Source: GCA-003244245 sp963712995 (GTDB taxonomy: Bacteria; Actinomycetota; Actinomycetes; Mycobacteriales; Pseudonocardiaceae). Taken from it: a DNA stretch of 64,000 nucleotides. The stretch is taken from the NCBI GenBank assembly GCA_963712995.1, contig CAVQKH010000032.1, positions 1 to 64,000 on the forward strand, given 5' to 3'. A program made the translations under genes and the position numbers. The notes under the pieces are model-generated. The model saw nothing but the letters and a program-made list of their open reading frames with translations. It did not search any database and was not told where the DNA came from. Below are positions 8,422-19,200 of the stretch, in pieces; positions within the stretch are counted from its first letter, which is position 1; the number at the start of each line of letters is the position of its first letter.

Positions 8422-9053
8422 GACACAATCCTTCCTGACGCATCGGACCCACCCGGGTCGGGGAACGCTTCCCGGTGCCCAGTGTGGTTCCGGTCGGCGA
8501 ACAGGTAGAGCAGGTAGGCGGCGATCGTGGGAGCGTCGGTGATGGTCCCTTTTTGGATCATGTCTTCCACGTCGGCTTGGGAGAACCAGCGCTGGCACAT
8601 GTCCTGTTCTTCATGCTCCCGCGAGTGCTGGCCTGCTTCGAGTCCTTCGGCAATGAATGCGGCGCAGCCCTGACTGCTCATACCTTTGACTGGATGAAGG
8701 TAACCGAGACGGTGGATACGTCTTGCGCATAGGCCGGTTTCTTCGGCGAGTTCCCGCCGAGCAAGTTCTACCGGATCCGCATCCTCCCTATTAGGCAGAG
8801 TACCCTGGGGAAACTCCCACGAGCGTTGAGAAACGGGGTAACGGTACTGTTCCACCAGGTGGAATCCGCCTCGTTCAACCGGGACGATGAGCGCGAAGTC
8901 CGGCTTGTCGACGTAGGAATAAATCCCTCGAGATCCATCGGGACGCTCGACCACGTCCTCCAGGAGTTGCATCCACGGATTTTGATAGACAATCCGGGAG
9001 GAAACACGTCGAATCGTCCCGGCGGTAGAGTTCGTTTCAGGTTGTGGAGTCAT
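8418..9053 (-). CDS. Nudix hydrolase (ADP-ribose pyrophosphatase-like)
   Basis: 211 residues from ATG 9053 (MTPQPETNSTAGTIRRVSSR). The Nudix box reads GTLPNRED..PVELARRELAEETGL, with the catalytic RELAEETG and a two-residue expansion between the first Glu and the REL block, common in ADP-ribose pyrophosphatase-type members. Upstream VYQNPWMQLLEDVV and FALIVPV.RGGFHLVEQYR also fit this group. It probably hydrolyses a nucleoside diphosphate linked to another moiety, in the cytosol; the exact substrate cannot be told. It is the first gene of a two-gene operon with the isochorismatase-fold gene and is divergent from murT across about 200 bp. Confidence 0.88.
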   Translation of the reverse strand: MTPQPETNSTAGTIRRVSSRIVYQNPWMQLLEDVVERPDGSRGIYSYVDKPDFALIVPVERGGFHLVEQYRYPVSQRSWEFPQGTLPNREDADPVELARRELAEETGLCARRIHRLGYLHPVKGMSSQGCAAFIAEGLEAGQHSREHEEQDMCQRWFSQADVEDMIQKGTITDAPTIAAYLLYLFADRNHTGHREAFPDPGGSDASGRIVS

Positions 9054-9249
9054 ATCGGTAAACCCTAGCTCGCTCTGCAGCGCCGGAGGCGCAGGGTGAA
9101 TCAGGTGCGCCGGCGGTTCCCGCAAGATCCCGGGCTGCTGGCCGGCGTCACCCGGCCAGTCAGGGGGAGGCTTCCCGGATCAGGGATACTGGCCTCCGTC
9201 TTCGGCTTACACGGCGATCAAGCCACCGCGCGTCGGCACCTCGCCGGGC

Positions 9250-10563
9250 GTGACGGTGAGTACGCTGGGAGCAATGGTGGTGCGAACACCCGGGGTGAGC
9301 CCGGCCGCGATGTCGCCCCCCGGCGGGCACCGGTTGGGGTTGTGGACGCGCGCCGCCGTTGCGGCCGGGTTGGCCACTGCGGGGGTGTCGCGACTCCTGG
9401 GCCTGGGCGCCGGATCGATGATCGGTGGTCGGGTCACACTGGCGCTGGACCGCCACGCATTGCAACGGCTGGCCGCGGGACGGCGAGTGGTGCTGGTGTC
9501 GGGCACCAATGGCAAGACCACGACCAGCCACCTGGTGGCGGCCGCGGTGCGCACCTCCGGCCGGGTCGCGCACAACGCCGGTGGCTCCAACATGCTTGAC
9601 GGGGCGGTCGCAGCCCTGGCTGAGGCCCGAGACGCCAAGTACGCGGTGATCGAGGTCGACGAGTTGCATCTGGCCGCGGTCGCCGAAGCCGTCGACCCGG
9701 CGGTGGTGGTCCTGCTCAACCTCACCCGCGACCAGTTGGACCGCGCCACCGAGGTCGGTGCGATCGCCTCCGCGGTGGGGCGGGCGCTGACCCGGCACCC
9801 GAACACGGTGGTGGTGGCCAACGCCGACGATCCGATGGTGGTGTCAGCGGCGATGCTGGCCACTCGCAGCGTGTGGGTCGCCGGGGGGTCCAGCTGGTTG
9901 GGTGATGCGACCACCTGTCCCCGATGCGGCCGCACCCTCACCTTCACCGACAGCGGGTGGGAGTGTGGGTGTGGACTGGCCCGCCCGACCCCGGACTGGT
10001 GGATCGAGGACGGCAAGGCCTGCACCGCCGATGCGGTACTGCCACTGGACATCCAACTTCCCGGCCAGGTCAATCTCAGCAACGCCGCGATGGCGCTGGC
10101 TGCCGCCCGGGCCCTCGGTGTCCCGGCCGATCAGGCCGCGTCGGCGCTGCGTGCGGTCGACGTGGTGGCCGGTCGGTACGCGGTGGTACACCGCGGATCA
10201 CAGGACCTGCGCCTGCTACTGGCCAAGAATCCAGCCGGCTGGGCCGGAATGTCCTCGATATTGAGCGAGCCACGACCACTCCTGGTGATCATCAACGCCC
10301 AGGAGGCCGACGGCCGGGACACCTCTTGGTTATGGGATGTCCCCTTCGAGCAGCTCACCGGCCGTCAGGTGGTGGCCAGCGGAGAACGCGCCGCTGACCT
10401 GGGTGTGCGCCTGAGCTATGCCGGCCTGGACCACCAGACCGTGGCAGACCCACTGGCCGCGCTGTCGTCATTACCTGCCGGGAAAGTCGATGTGGTGGCC
10501 AACTACACCGCTTTCCATCACCTCCGCCGCCGGCTGAGCCGGGAACGGGAAGCAGCCGGGTGA
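9250..10563 (+). CDS. murT: Lipid II isoglutaminyl synthase, Mur-ligase-like subunit MurT
   Basis: Up to 437 residues. MurT with GatD amidates the D-Glu of lipid II to D-isoglutamine at the inner membrane face. Visible features: a Mur-ligase P-loop GTNGKTTT (about residue 85), the zinc-ribbon-like Cys cluster CPRCG...ECGCG (about 223-240) typical of MurT, LSNAAMALAAARALGV, and the C-terminal DUF1727 region with DGRDTSWLWDVPFEQL, which contains the catalytic Asp partnering GatD. The start is uncertain: GTG 9250, ATG 9274 and ATG 9310 (MSPPGGHRLG) are all in frame, and none has an ideal ribosome-binding site. The stop overlaps the gatD start by 4 nt (GTGA). Confidence 0.93.
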   Translation: MTVSTLGAMVVRTPGVSPAAMSPPGGHRLGLWTRAAVAAGLATAGVSRLLGLGAGSMIGGRVTLALDRHALQRLAAGRRVVLVSGTNGKTTTSHLVAAAVRTSGRVAHNAGGSNMLDGAVAALAEARDAKYAVIEVDELHLAAVAEAVDPAVVVLLNLTRDQLDRATEVGAIASAVGRALTRHPNTVVVANADDPMVVSAAMLATRSVWVAGGSSWLGDATTCPRCGRTLTFTDSGWECGCGLARPTPDWWIEDGKACTADAVLPLDIQLPGQVNLSNAAMALAAARALGVPADQAASALRAVDVVAGRYAVVHRGSQDLRLLLAKNPAGWAGMSSILSEPRPLLVIINAQEADGRDTSWLWDVPFEQLTGRQVVASGERAADLGVRLSYAGLDHQTVADPLAALSSLPAGKVDVVANYTAFHHLRRRLSREREAAG

Positions 10564-11291
10564 GCGCAGAGTCGACGGTCACGATCGGCCTGTTGCTACC
10601 CGATGTACTGGGCACGTATTCCGATGTCGGCAACGCCACAATCTTGGCCCAGCGGTTGCGCTGGCGGGGCATTCCCGCCGAGATCCACACGATCACCGCC
10701 CACGAGAACCCCCCGACCAGCTGCGCGGTGTACCTGCTCGGTGGCGGTGAGGACAACGCTCAGCTCTTCGCCGCCGAATGGCTGCGGCGCCATCACGAGC
10801 TGCGCCGGGCGCTGGACACCAGCGCGGTGACGCTGGCCGTGTGCGCCGGGCTGCAGATCCTGGGCACGTCGATGACCGACTCCCGCGGCAAGCACTACCC
10901 CGGGCTGGAGTTGCTGGACATCACCACCGCGCCCGGTCGCCAGCGGTCCGTCGGCGAGGTGGTCTCCAGCTGCGTTGTTCCCGGGGTCGGCACGCTGACC
11001 GGTTTCGAGAACCACCGTGGCGTCACCACCCTGGGCTCGGGAACGGCAGCCTTGGGACGGGTGACCACCGGCACCGGCAACGGGACCACCGAGGCCACCA
11101 CCAGGCACCGCACCGAGGGTGTGCTCACCGAGCGGATCATCGGCACCTACCTGCACGGCCCGGTTCTGGCCCGCAACCCGGCGCTGGCCGACCACATCCT
11201 GCACAAGGTCACCGGCCACCCCCTGGCGCCCCTGGACCTCCCCGACCAAGCCGCCCTGCGTCGGACCTACCTGGGCCAGGCCTATCTGTGA
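10560..11291 (+). CDS. gatD: Lipid II isoglutaminyl synthase, glutamine amidotransferase subunit GatD
   Basis: 243 residues. A class I (CobB/CobQ-type) glutaminase that supplies ammonia to MurT. The nucleophile motif AVCAGLQILG (about residue 95) and the downstream catalytic His in GTYLHGPVLARNPALAD (about 198) are both present. The N-terminal LLLPDVLGTYSDVGNATILAQRLRWRG and VYLLGGGEDNAQLF are characteristic of GatD rather than cobyric acid synthase. The GTG start overlaps the murT stop by 4 nt, giving the usual murT-gatD coupled operon. Convergent with the PhnD-like gene 10 bp downstream. Confidence 0.94.
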   Translation: MSAESTVTIGLLLPDVLGTYSDVGNATILAQRLRWRGIPAEIHTITAHENPPTSCAVYLLGGGEDNAQLFAAEWLRRHHELRRALDTSAVTLAVCAGLQILGTSMTDSRGKHYPGLELLDITTAPGRQRSVGEVVSSCVVPGVGTLTGFENHRGVTTLGSGTAALGRVTTGTGNGTTEATTRHRTEGVLTERIIGTYLHGPVLARNPALADHILHKVTGHPLAPLDLPDQAALRRTYLGQAYL

Positions 11292-11301
11292 AGCGGACCG
11301 G

Positions 11302-12253
11302 TCATCCTTCGGTACAGGGATTGTTCCGCAGGCTCTGGCAGATCTCGCGGACGTCGTTGTAATCAGCGTCATTGGCTGGTCGATAGCCGTATGCGCCTCC
11401 ATCGGCGATCGCGCACTTGCCCTGGCAGAAACCGGCCGCTCGCAGGTAGTCGGCGTTGGCCTTACTTTGGAGTGCCGCGGTCAGCTGCTGGCGAAGCGCC
11501 GGAGGCAACCGGTCGGAGATCACTAGCGGCGGACCGGGGATGGCCTCGGACTTCCACACCGTGGCGATCTGGCCCGGCTGGAGCCGACCCTGTTCGATCA
11601 GCTCCCGGTCAATCACCCTGTCAAGCGCGAAACCAGCGTCGCACTGGTGGTTGGCCACTGCGAGGACCAAAGCGTCGTGATGACCCTCGAAGATTTGTAT
11701 CGTATCGGTTTCCGGCTCGATTCCCAATGCGCGCAGAGCGGCGTGGGGATAGAGGTAGCCAGCGGTGGACTCGTGGTCCACGAAACAAATCCTCTTGCCG
11801 CGGAAGTCCGCCAGCGTTTTGATCGGCGAACCCACCCAGGTGATGCCGTAAGACCGGTACTCCGGGCGCCCGCCCTTCTCGTACACACGGGCAGCCACCG
11901 CAGTGATAGGGGCTCCCTGCTGCTTGGCAAGCACATAGGAGTACGGCCCAAGCGCAGCAATATCAATTCTTCCCTCGCGCAGTCCCTGGATGACCGCGGC
12001 GTAATCGGTACCAGTCTCGAAGCGAACTGTCATACCGGTCTCTTTTTCGAGCATGTCGATGACCGGTTGATGGTGACTGCAGCAGGCTGACGAACCGATA
12101 CGAGGGCACCGCAGCGAAAACCAGCACGCGTGGATCGGAGCGATTGCTTGCCAGCCTGCCACTGGCGGAATTCTGGCCGCAGCCGGAGGTGATCAAGAGT
12201 GCGGCGACGGCCGCAAAGAACGCAACGCAGGTGCGTTGTGCGGAGCTCACCAT
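11302..12253 (-). pseudogene. PhnD-like phosphate/phosphonate-binding lipoprotein, one frameshift
   Basis: A +1 shift near 12070-12082 splits the gene; read through, it would give 316 residues. The first part starts at ATG 12253 with a lipoprotein signal (MVSSAQRTCVAFF..., lipobox LLITSGC) and reaches RVLVFAAVPSYRFVSLLQ. The second frame continues HHQPVIDMLEKETGMTV, TDYAAVIQGLREGRIDIAALGPYSYVL, then FVDHESTAGYLYPHAAL and EGHHDALVLAVANHQCDAG. These are the ordered blocks of PhnD/PtxB-type periplasmic-binding proteins of ABC importers. No permease or ATPase is adjacent. It lies 29 bp downstream of the TIR-STAND-WD40 gene and is probably co-transcribed with it. The shift may be a sequence error. 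Confidence 0.75.
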
Positions 12254-12282
12254 CGCGAACCATCTCCTCTGGATTGTTATCG

Positions 12283-15200
12283 TTAGCAGGTGTCCTGGTA
12301 GGGCAATCCAGGGATGTAGCGGGCCCAATCGGCACGATCGAGCCCGCGACCCGGTGATAGCGCAAGCACGCTCCGTAGCATGGTCCCGGAGATTCTGGAG
12401 ATCCGTCAGGTCCCACAGGATCACGGTGCCATCGGAGCCGGCCGTGGCCAGCATGTGCCCATCGGGCACCAGCGCCACCGAGGTCACCGAGCCAACGCCG
12501 CCGGTCAGTGGCTGCCCGAGGGTCCGGGGTTGAGTCCGGTCGGTGAGGTCCCACAGGATCACCGTGCCGTCGTCGCCAGCGGTGGCCAGGGTACGTCCGT
12601 CGCCGGCGAACGCCGCTGAGGCGACCAGGCCGCGGTGAGCGCTCAGTGGCTGCCCGAGGACCCGGGGCTGGGCCCGGTCGGTGAGATCCCACAAGACCAC
12701 ACTGCCGTCATCGCCAGCGGTGGCCAGGGTGCGCCCGTCGCCGGAAAACGCCGCCGAGACGACCAGACCGCGGTGAGCGCTCAGTGGCTGCCCGAGGACC
12801 CGGGGCTGGGCCCGGTCGGTGAGATCCCACAAGAGCACACTGCCACGGCCGCTGGAAGTGGCGCCGGTATTCCCGTCGGGGGCCAGCGACAGGAAGGCCA
12901 CCCGAGCGCTGGCGCGCTGTCGGGATTGGCTGATCCGAGGCCGGTCCGGGTCGGAGAGATCTCTCACGATCATGGTGCCATCGGAGCTGGTCGTGGTCAC
13001 GGTACGCCCATCGGCGGCGAACATCATCGAGTTCACCTGGCCGGGCGCCGCGCTCAATGGCTGCCCGAAGTGTCGGGGCTGGGCCCGGTTGGTGAGGTCC
13101 CACCGGATTACGGTGCCATCAGCGCTGGCGGTGGCCAGGGTGTGCCCGTCAGGAGCGAACGCCACGGCGGTCACTCTGCTGGTGTGGCTGGCGAGAGCCG
13201 GCTGCAGCGGCCGGGCCACGTCGGTGAGTTGCCACAGCAGCGCGGTGCCATCGTCGCTGGCGGCGGCCAGGGTGCGCCCATCCGGGGCGAACGCCACGGC
13301 GGTCATGTTGCTGGTGTGGCTGGTCAGGGCTGGCCGCAGCAGCTGCGGCCGGGCCAGGTCGGTGAGTTGCCACAGCAGCGCGGTGCCATCGTCGCTGGCG
13401 GCGGCCAGGGTGCGCCCATCAGGCGAGAGCGCCACAGAGTTCACCGACCTGGTGTGGCCGGCCAGGGAGCGCCGGGTCCTGGCCGGATCAGCAAGATCCC
13501 ACAACGCCACACTGCCATCGGAACCACCCGCAGCCAGCGTCCGCCCATCACCCGACAACGCCACCGAGAAGATCGAACCAACCTGACCCGCCAGGGAACG
13601 CCGGGCCCCGGCCGGATCAGCAAGATCCCACAACACCACACTGCCATCGGAACCACCCGCAACCAGGATCTGCCCATCACCAGACAACGCCACCGAGAAG
13701 ATCGAACCAACCTGACCCGCCAGGGAACGCCGGGCCCCGGCCGGATCAGCAAGATCCCACAACACCACACTGCCATCGGAACCACCCGCAACCAGCGTCC
13801 GCCCATCACCAGACAACGCCACCGATGACAGCGAGCCGGCCTGGCCAGCGAGGAAGCGCCGGGTCTGAGCCGGGTCAGCGAGATCCCACACGACCACACT
13901 GCCATCGGAGCCACTTGCAGCCAGGGTCCGCCCGTCACGGGAGAACACCACCGAGTTCAGCGGGCCGGTGCGGCTGTCGAGAGTACCGGCGTATCGAGTG
14001 GTGGTGAGCGTGTTCACCAAGCCCGCCTGGGCTTCGCCGCCGGGACGGATCCGCGCAGCCGCGATCCCGAGTAGCAGCGCGGTACGCGGCTGCGCTTCCC
14101 GGATGGCATCAGCTTGGCTGATCAGCTGGCGGGCGGTGGCGACTCGCTGCAGCTCCCGCGTGGCGAGCTGCTGGCGGACCGCGACACCGGCTGCGGCCAG
14201 GGCGAGGACGAGCAGCACCGAGAGCACGGTGCTGACCCGGCGGCGGCGGGAGCGATCGCGGCGGATGCTGCCGTGCAGGAACTCACGCGCTGCCGAGCTG
14301 GTATCGACCTTGTCCGTCACCAGCACCCGTCGCCGCCAACTCACCCAGCGTGGCAGGTCCCGGCCTGACGTCGATGCGCTGCCCACGCAGATCTGGGCAC
14401 CGACATCGGTGACGGCGGCGGCGAGCTGGCCACCGCCCCACAACCGCTCCCGAGGACGCCCGTTCTCGTCCCACTCCGCGGCGGCCTGCTCGACCGCGCG
14501 CCGAGCGCGCAGCGCGGGCCTCTTCTCCTTGATGGCCTCGCGCAGTGGCTCCCAGACAGACAGGAACGCCTCATGGGCGACGCCGATCACAGCGCCACCG
14601 TGGCCGGCGTCGGTGCTCAGCAACCGCCGGGCGACAAAAGGCTGCAGCTCCCGGGCCACCGGTTCGGGCAGCTCATCACACGGTACCTGCCACCGGGTTG
14701 GACGGCCCTGCTCATCCACGGTGACCAACCGCAGCAACCCGGCGATGATCTCCTCGTCACGCCGCCCAGTGGCCTTGGCCGCCTCAGTCAACGCCGTGGC
14801 GGCCTGCCGGGTCAGCGCACCCTGCACCCCACCGAGCCGGACATAGCGGTCCTGGGAGAGTCGGCCCCCGCGGCCGACACCGTCGGCGAGCTCGGCCAAG
14901 GTGAACGCCAGTAGCGGCAGCGCGTCCCCGCTGTCGGTGTCGGTGACCAACCGGGTCACCAGATCGTCGGCGACTGTGATCCCAGCCAGCCTGGCCGGGC
15001 GCTGGATCACTGCTGGTAGTGCGTCGCGGGGCACCGGCCGCAGGATGTAGGGGCGCTCGCTCAGTGATTCCGCCAGTTCGGAATCAGCCAGCAGCTGGTC
15101 CAGGAATTCCGGCCGCAGCGTGACCACCACCTGCACCGGACCCGCCAGCGCCGATTTCAGCAGCTCCGTAAACCGGGCCCGCGGCGCCGGTCTGGCCTGG

Positions 15201-16051
15201 GTAAGCAACTCCTCGAACTGATCCACCACCAGCAGCAGATGCCGGGCACCGGCGGCCAGCAGCAGTTCCTCAGCCAGCCTGGTCAGGCCACTGCCGACGA
15301 GCTGCCGGTATACCCCCTCCACCGTCCAGCCCAGGACGAAGGACTTTGCCGCTTCGGCCAGTGCCCGAGCCAGCGCCGTCACCGGATCCTCCCCGGGCTG
15401 CATCGGCGGGACCGTCCACCAGCCCGGCTCGCCGGCCATCTTCGACACCAGCCCGGCCCGCACCAACGACGACTTGCCACATCCCGAGGGGCCCATAACC
15501 AGAAAGGCGTCACGCTCGGCATCCTCGGCGGATGACCGCAGCTGCCTCACCAGCTGTTCGACCTCGAGATCGCGGCCGAAGAACACCCGATGCTCGTCGG
15601 TACCGAACGACCGCAACCCGGGAAATGGAGAACGGCCATCCTGCCAGCCCCATCCCCCGGCCGCATCGACCCGGCGCAATTTCGTGATCAATGCATCGCG
15701 GGCGACCATTGGGTCAGGCGTCAAGTCGGTGTGCTGGATCCCTGCCAGCAGTGGATGAGAGACATCCGGCTGGGCACGTAACGGCAACAGCAGGCTCTCA
15801 CCTGAGAGAGCGGCCCCTACCTCAGCGTCACACCATGACGATGTCCGATAGCTGGCGGTGACCACGCAGACCATCGCGTCGGCCTGCCGCAGTTCCGTGG
15901 AGAGCCGCGCCTGCCACTGTTCTCCGACTGCAATACCGTCCCACAGATCCCCCGCCAGGAATACGTCGTGGTTGTCCCCGGCGAGCCATCCGCGCACCTG
16001 ACGCGCGAGCTCCAGATCCTCGCTGGCGTAGCTGACGAAGACTTTGGCCAC
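12283..16051 (-). CDS. TIR-STAND NTPase-WD40 repeat protein (frameshift near 3' end)
   Basis: Intended length about 1255 residues. Residues 1-130 form a TIR domain (MAKVFVSYASEDLELARQVR...), with the putative NADase Glu in SSWCDAEVG. A STAND-type NTPase follows: SPFPGLRSF, FFGRDLEVEQLV, Walker A MGPSGCGKSSLVRAG and Walker B LLLVVDQFEEL. One transmembrane helix lies near residue 615 (STVLSVLLVLALAAAGVAV). Twelve WD40 repeats (DGRTLAxxxxDGxVxLWDLxD) form the C-terminus. An extra base near 12350 moves the last residues out of frame; in the corrected frame the tail reads LDRADWARYIPGLPYQDTC and stops at 12283, the usual ending of such WD40 proteins. Known relatives act in signalling or antiphage-type defence; the role here is inferred. 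Divergent from the BTAD regulator. Confidence 0.82.
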
Positions 16052-16277
16052 GCAGCCCTCCTGTCAACCCCCGCATGGTATGTCGTTTCGGCGCCTTATC
16101 CGGTTTCGGGCACGAGTCCGGATTCCACGTTTCCACAATCGTGATTGTGCTGCTCCCGACCAGTCTGTACGTATTATTCCGCTTATTCCGCCGGCCCGAC
16201 TGGATCTGACCGCCGCACAGTGGCACTGTGAGCTCTTTCTCCGCATGAACAGCCGGTGATCGGAGTACGTTCGAACC
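16052..16277. promoter_or_regulatory. Divergent promoter region, TIR-STAND-WD40 / BTAD regulator
   Basis: 226 bp between head-to-head start codons, noticeably more AT-rich than its flanks (for example 16125-16200). It must hold two promoters; no specific operator was identified. Confidence 0.4.
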
Positions 16278-19200
16278 GTGGTGGCCGCCTACGTCCCTCC
16301 GCCGAGAGATCCCGTCGATGTGCTCGCGCCGCTGGGGCGGCTCCCGGCCGAGGGATCGCGGGCGGGAGGCGAGCACGTCGAGCGTCCCTCGATCGAAGCG
16401 CTCCTGGACCGCGCCGCGAGCTGCCGGATCAGCGTGGTGATCGGTGCGCCCGGCTGGGGCAAGACCACCGCGGTGGCGAGCTGGTCTCGTGGCCGTCCGA
16501 GCGCGTGGCTGCGCCATGAGGACCATGAGGGCATCGCGGAACGCCTACTGAGCAGCCTGTCCGCAGTGTTGACGGCCCACCTACCGGCACCGATCGAGCA
16601 GGTGCCGCCCCAGGACACCGACCAGGTGGAATCCGTGGCCGCGGCGATCTGCCACTGGATGCAGACTTCCCTGCACACAGATCTGGTGCTGGTCCTCGAC
16701 GATCTGCACGGTGTGCAGCCGGATAGCGACGCGGCCCGGGTCGTCAAGACGCTGTGTCAGCGGGCCCCGGAGCGGGTGCACCTGGTGCTGATATCTCGCG
16801 GGGAGCTGCCGTTCTCCCTGCAGCGGCTGCGGGGTCGCGGTCTGGTCAAGGAGATCTACGCGCCGGACCTCGCCTTCGACGTCATCGATGTCGAGGCGTT
16901 GTTGCGCAGGACCGTGGGAAAGCATCCAGCCGGTCTGGCCAGGCGGGTGTGGGAACGCACCCGTGGCTGGCCGGCGGCTGTGCATTGCGCCGTCGAGATG
17001 CTGCGGGGGGTCGGGTCGGATCAGCGGTTGGCGGCGGTAGCACGGCTGTCCCACCCGGGTGAGCGATTCCACGCCTATCTGGCCGAGGAGGTGCTCGGCG
17101 CCGCACCCAGCTGGGTTGTGCAGCTGCTGCGCAGGTTGGCGATCGTCGGTGAGATCCAGACGACCGATGAGGCGACCGGGCTCGCCGACCTGGGCCGTCA
17201 GGGCCTCGTGCAGCGCAGCGGCCCACACGGCACCTGGTCGCTGGTCGCTCCGTTGCGGGACTATTTCGAGCACGAGAGGGCACCAGGCGCCGACGAGCGC
17301 GCGGCGCTGCACGTGCGAGCGGCCCAGGAGTACCTCGGGCGGGGAGCGCCGGCTGATGCCCTGCGACATCTGCTGGCCGCCGGCGATCACGCCGCGTGCA
17401 CCGCGTTACTGGTCGATCATGGTGATGCGATGGTGGAGCGCGGCCAGGTCGATGCCGTGTTGGAAGCGACCCGGTTACCGACCGAGTACCTCGACGACCC
17501 GCGGGTGCAACGGGTTCTGGGGCTGGCGCAGCAGGTACGGGGTGAATGGACGCAGGCACTGGCACATTTCCAGCGAGCCGGCCACAACCGGCAGGAGCTG
17601 GCGCCCGCGCTGGCCTGGCGGGTCGGCTGGATGGCGTTCACCCTGGGCGAGTTCACCGAGATTCACGCGTTGATCCAGCGGACCCGGCTGGACCGCCGGG
17701 ACACCGTGGACGAGACGCGGGTGCTGGCGCTGGCCGCGAGCGCCTACTGGATGTGCGGCGACATCGGGAATCTGCGCAGGGCGGCGCTGCAGACCCGGGC
17801 CGCGGCCCGGCAGTGCGGCGCTGCACGCGCGTTGTGCAGCGCCCACCAGGCCTTCGCGTTGCTGGCCGCCGCGGAGGGTGACTGGCGGCAGGCCGACGCG
17901 CACTGTGCCGAGGCCCTGCGCAATGCTGAGGAGGGCGCTGCCCTGCTCGAGCTGACCTGGATCAGAGCCTGCCGCGCGATGCACCATTTCGAAGCGGGTG
18001 AGCCCCAGCAGGCGCTGGCCGATGCGCAGATCGCGTTGAGCCTGTCCGAACGATGCGAGAACCCGTTCCTCATCGCGCATGCGCTGACCACCCGCGGTCG
18101 CGCCCGGGCCCGACTGGGCACCTTGGACGCCGCAGCGGGTGATTTCGCCACCGCGATCGGTCTTTTCCAGCGTCTGGGCTCACGATTCTTGGCCTGGGCC
18201 CTGTGCGGCCTCGGTGACCTGCACCGGAATCGGGGTCAGGTAGCGCAGGCCCAGGCAGCCTACGAGGAGGCGCTCACCCTCGCAGAGCCCTACCACGACG
18301 TATTCGGTCTCACCTGCGCGCTGACCGGTCTGGCCCGCATCGATGCAGCCGATGATCTGCCGCGGGCCCGGGAACGCGCGGATCGGGCCGTGCAGTTGGG
18401 CGCAGGACTGCGCAGGGTCCCGACACTGCTGGCCCGCGGCTGGATCACGTTGATGGCCGGGGATCGGGCCGGCGCCTCGGCTGACGGTGATCAAGCTGCG
18501 GTGGCCGCGCGGCAACGGCGGGACAAGCCAGGGCTGGCCGAGGCGATCACCTTGGGCGTACTGGCCACCCGCGATCACGCGATGACGGCCAATGCGCTGC
18601 GCGAGGCGATCGACATCTGGCAGGAGACGGGGTGCCACTTGGAGGAGGCCGCGACGAGGCTCGTGGCCGCTCGCATCGGCGCGCTCATTCCTCATCTCGA
18701 CGCCTACCGTGCCGACCAGATACTTCGGGACCACGGCATCGATATCGACTCGCGACGGATCGCCGGACCGCTCAGTGTGCTGATCCGTTCCGCACCCGCG
18801 GTGGCCATCCAGACGCTGGGGGAATTCCGGGTGATCCGCGATGGGATCCCGATTCCGAACACCGCGTGGCAGTCGAAGAAGGCCCGGGACCTGTTGAAGA
18901 TCCTGGTCGCGCGCCGCCGACCGACCCCCCGTGATCAGCTGATGGAGTTGTTGTGGCCGGGGGTGGGCCCCACTGTGGCCGGCAACCGGCTCTCCGTACT
19001 GCTGTCGACGGTCCGTGATGTGCTGCAACCCCACCCCGCGGGAGAGGCTCCATTAACGGCCGCTGACGGCGCGGTGTCGTTGGACCGGGCCCAGGTCAGC
19101 GTCGATGTCGAGGACTTCCTCGCACACGCCCACACCGCTTTCGACGCTTACCGGACGGGCGAGCCGGATGCGACCGCGCAGCTCCTCGCCGCCATCGCCG

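Noticed and set aside
12635..13828. Long plus-strand frame opposite the WD40 repeats
   Set aside because: A repeat-derived shadow; the minus strand shows twelve clear WD40 repeats.
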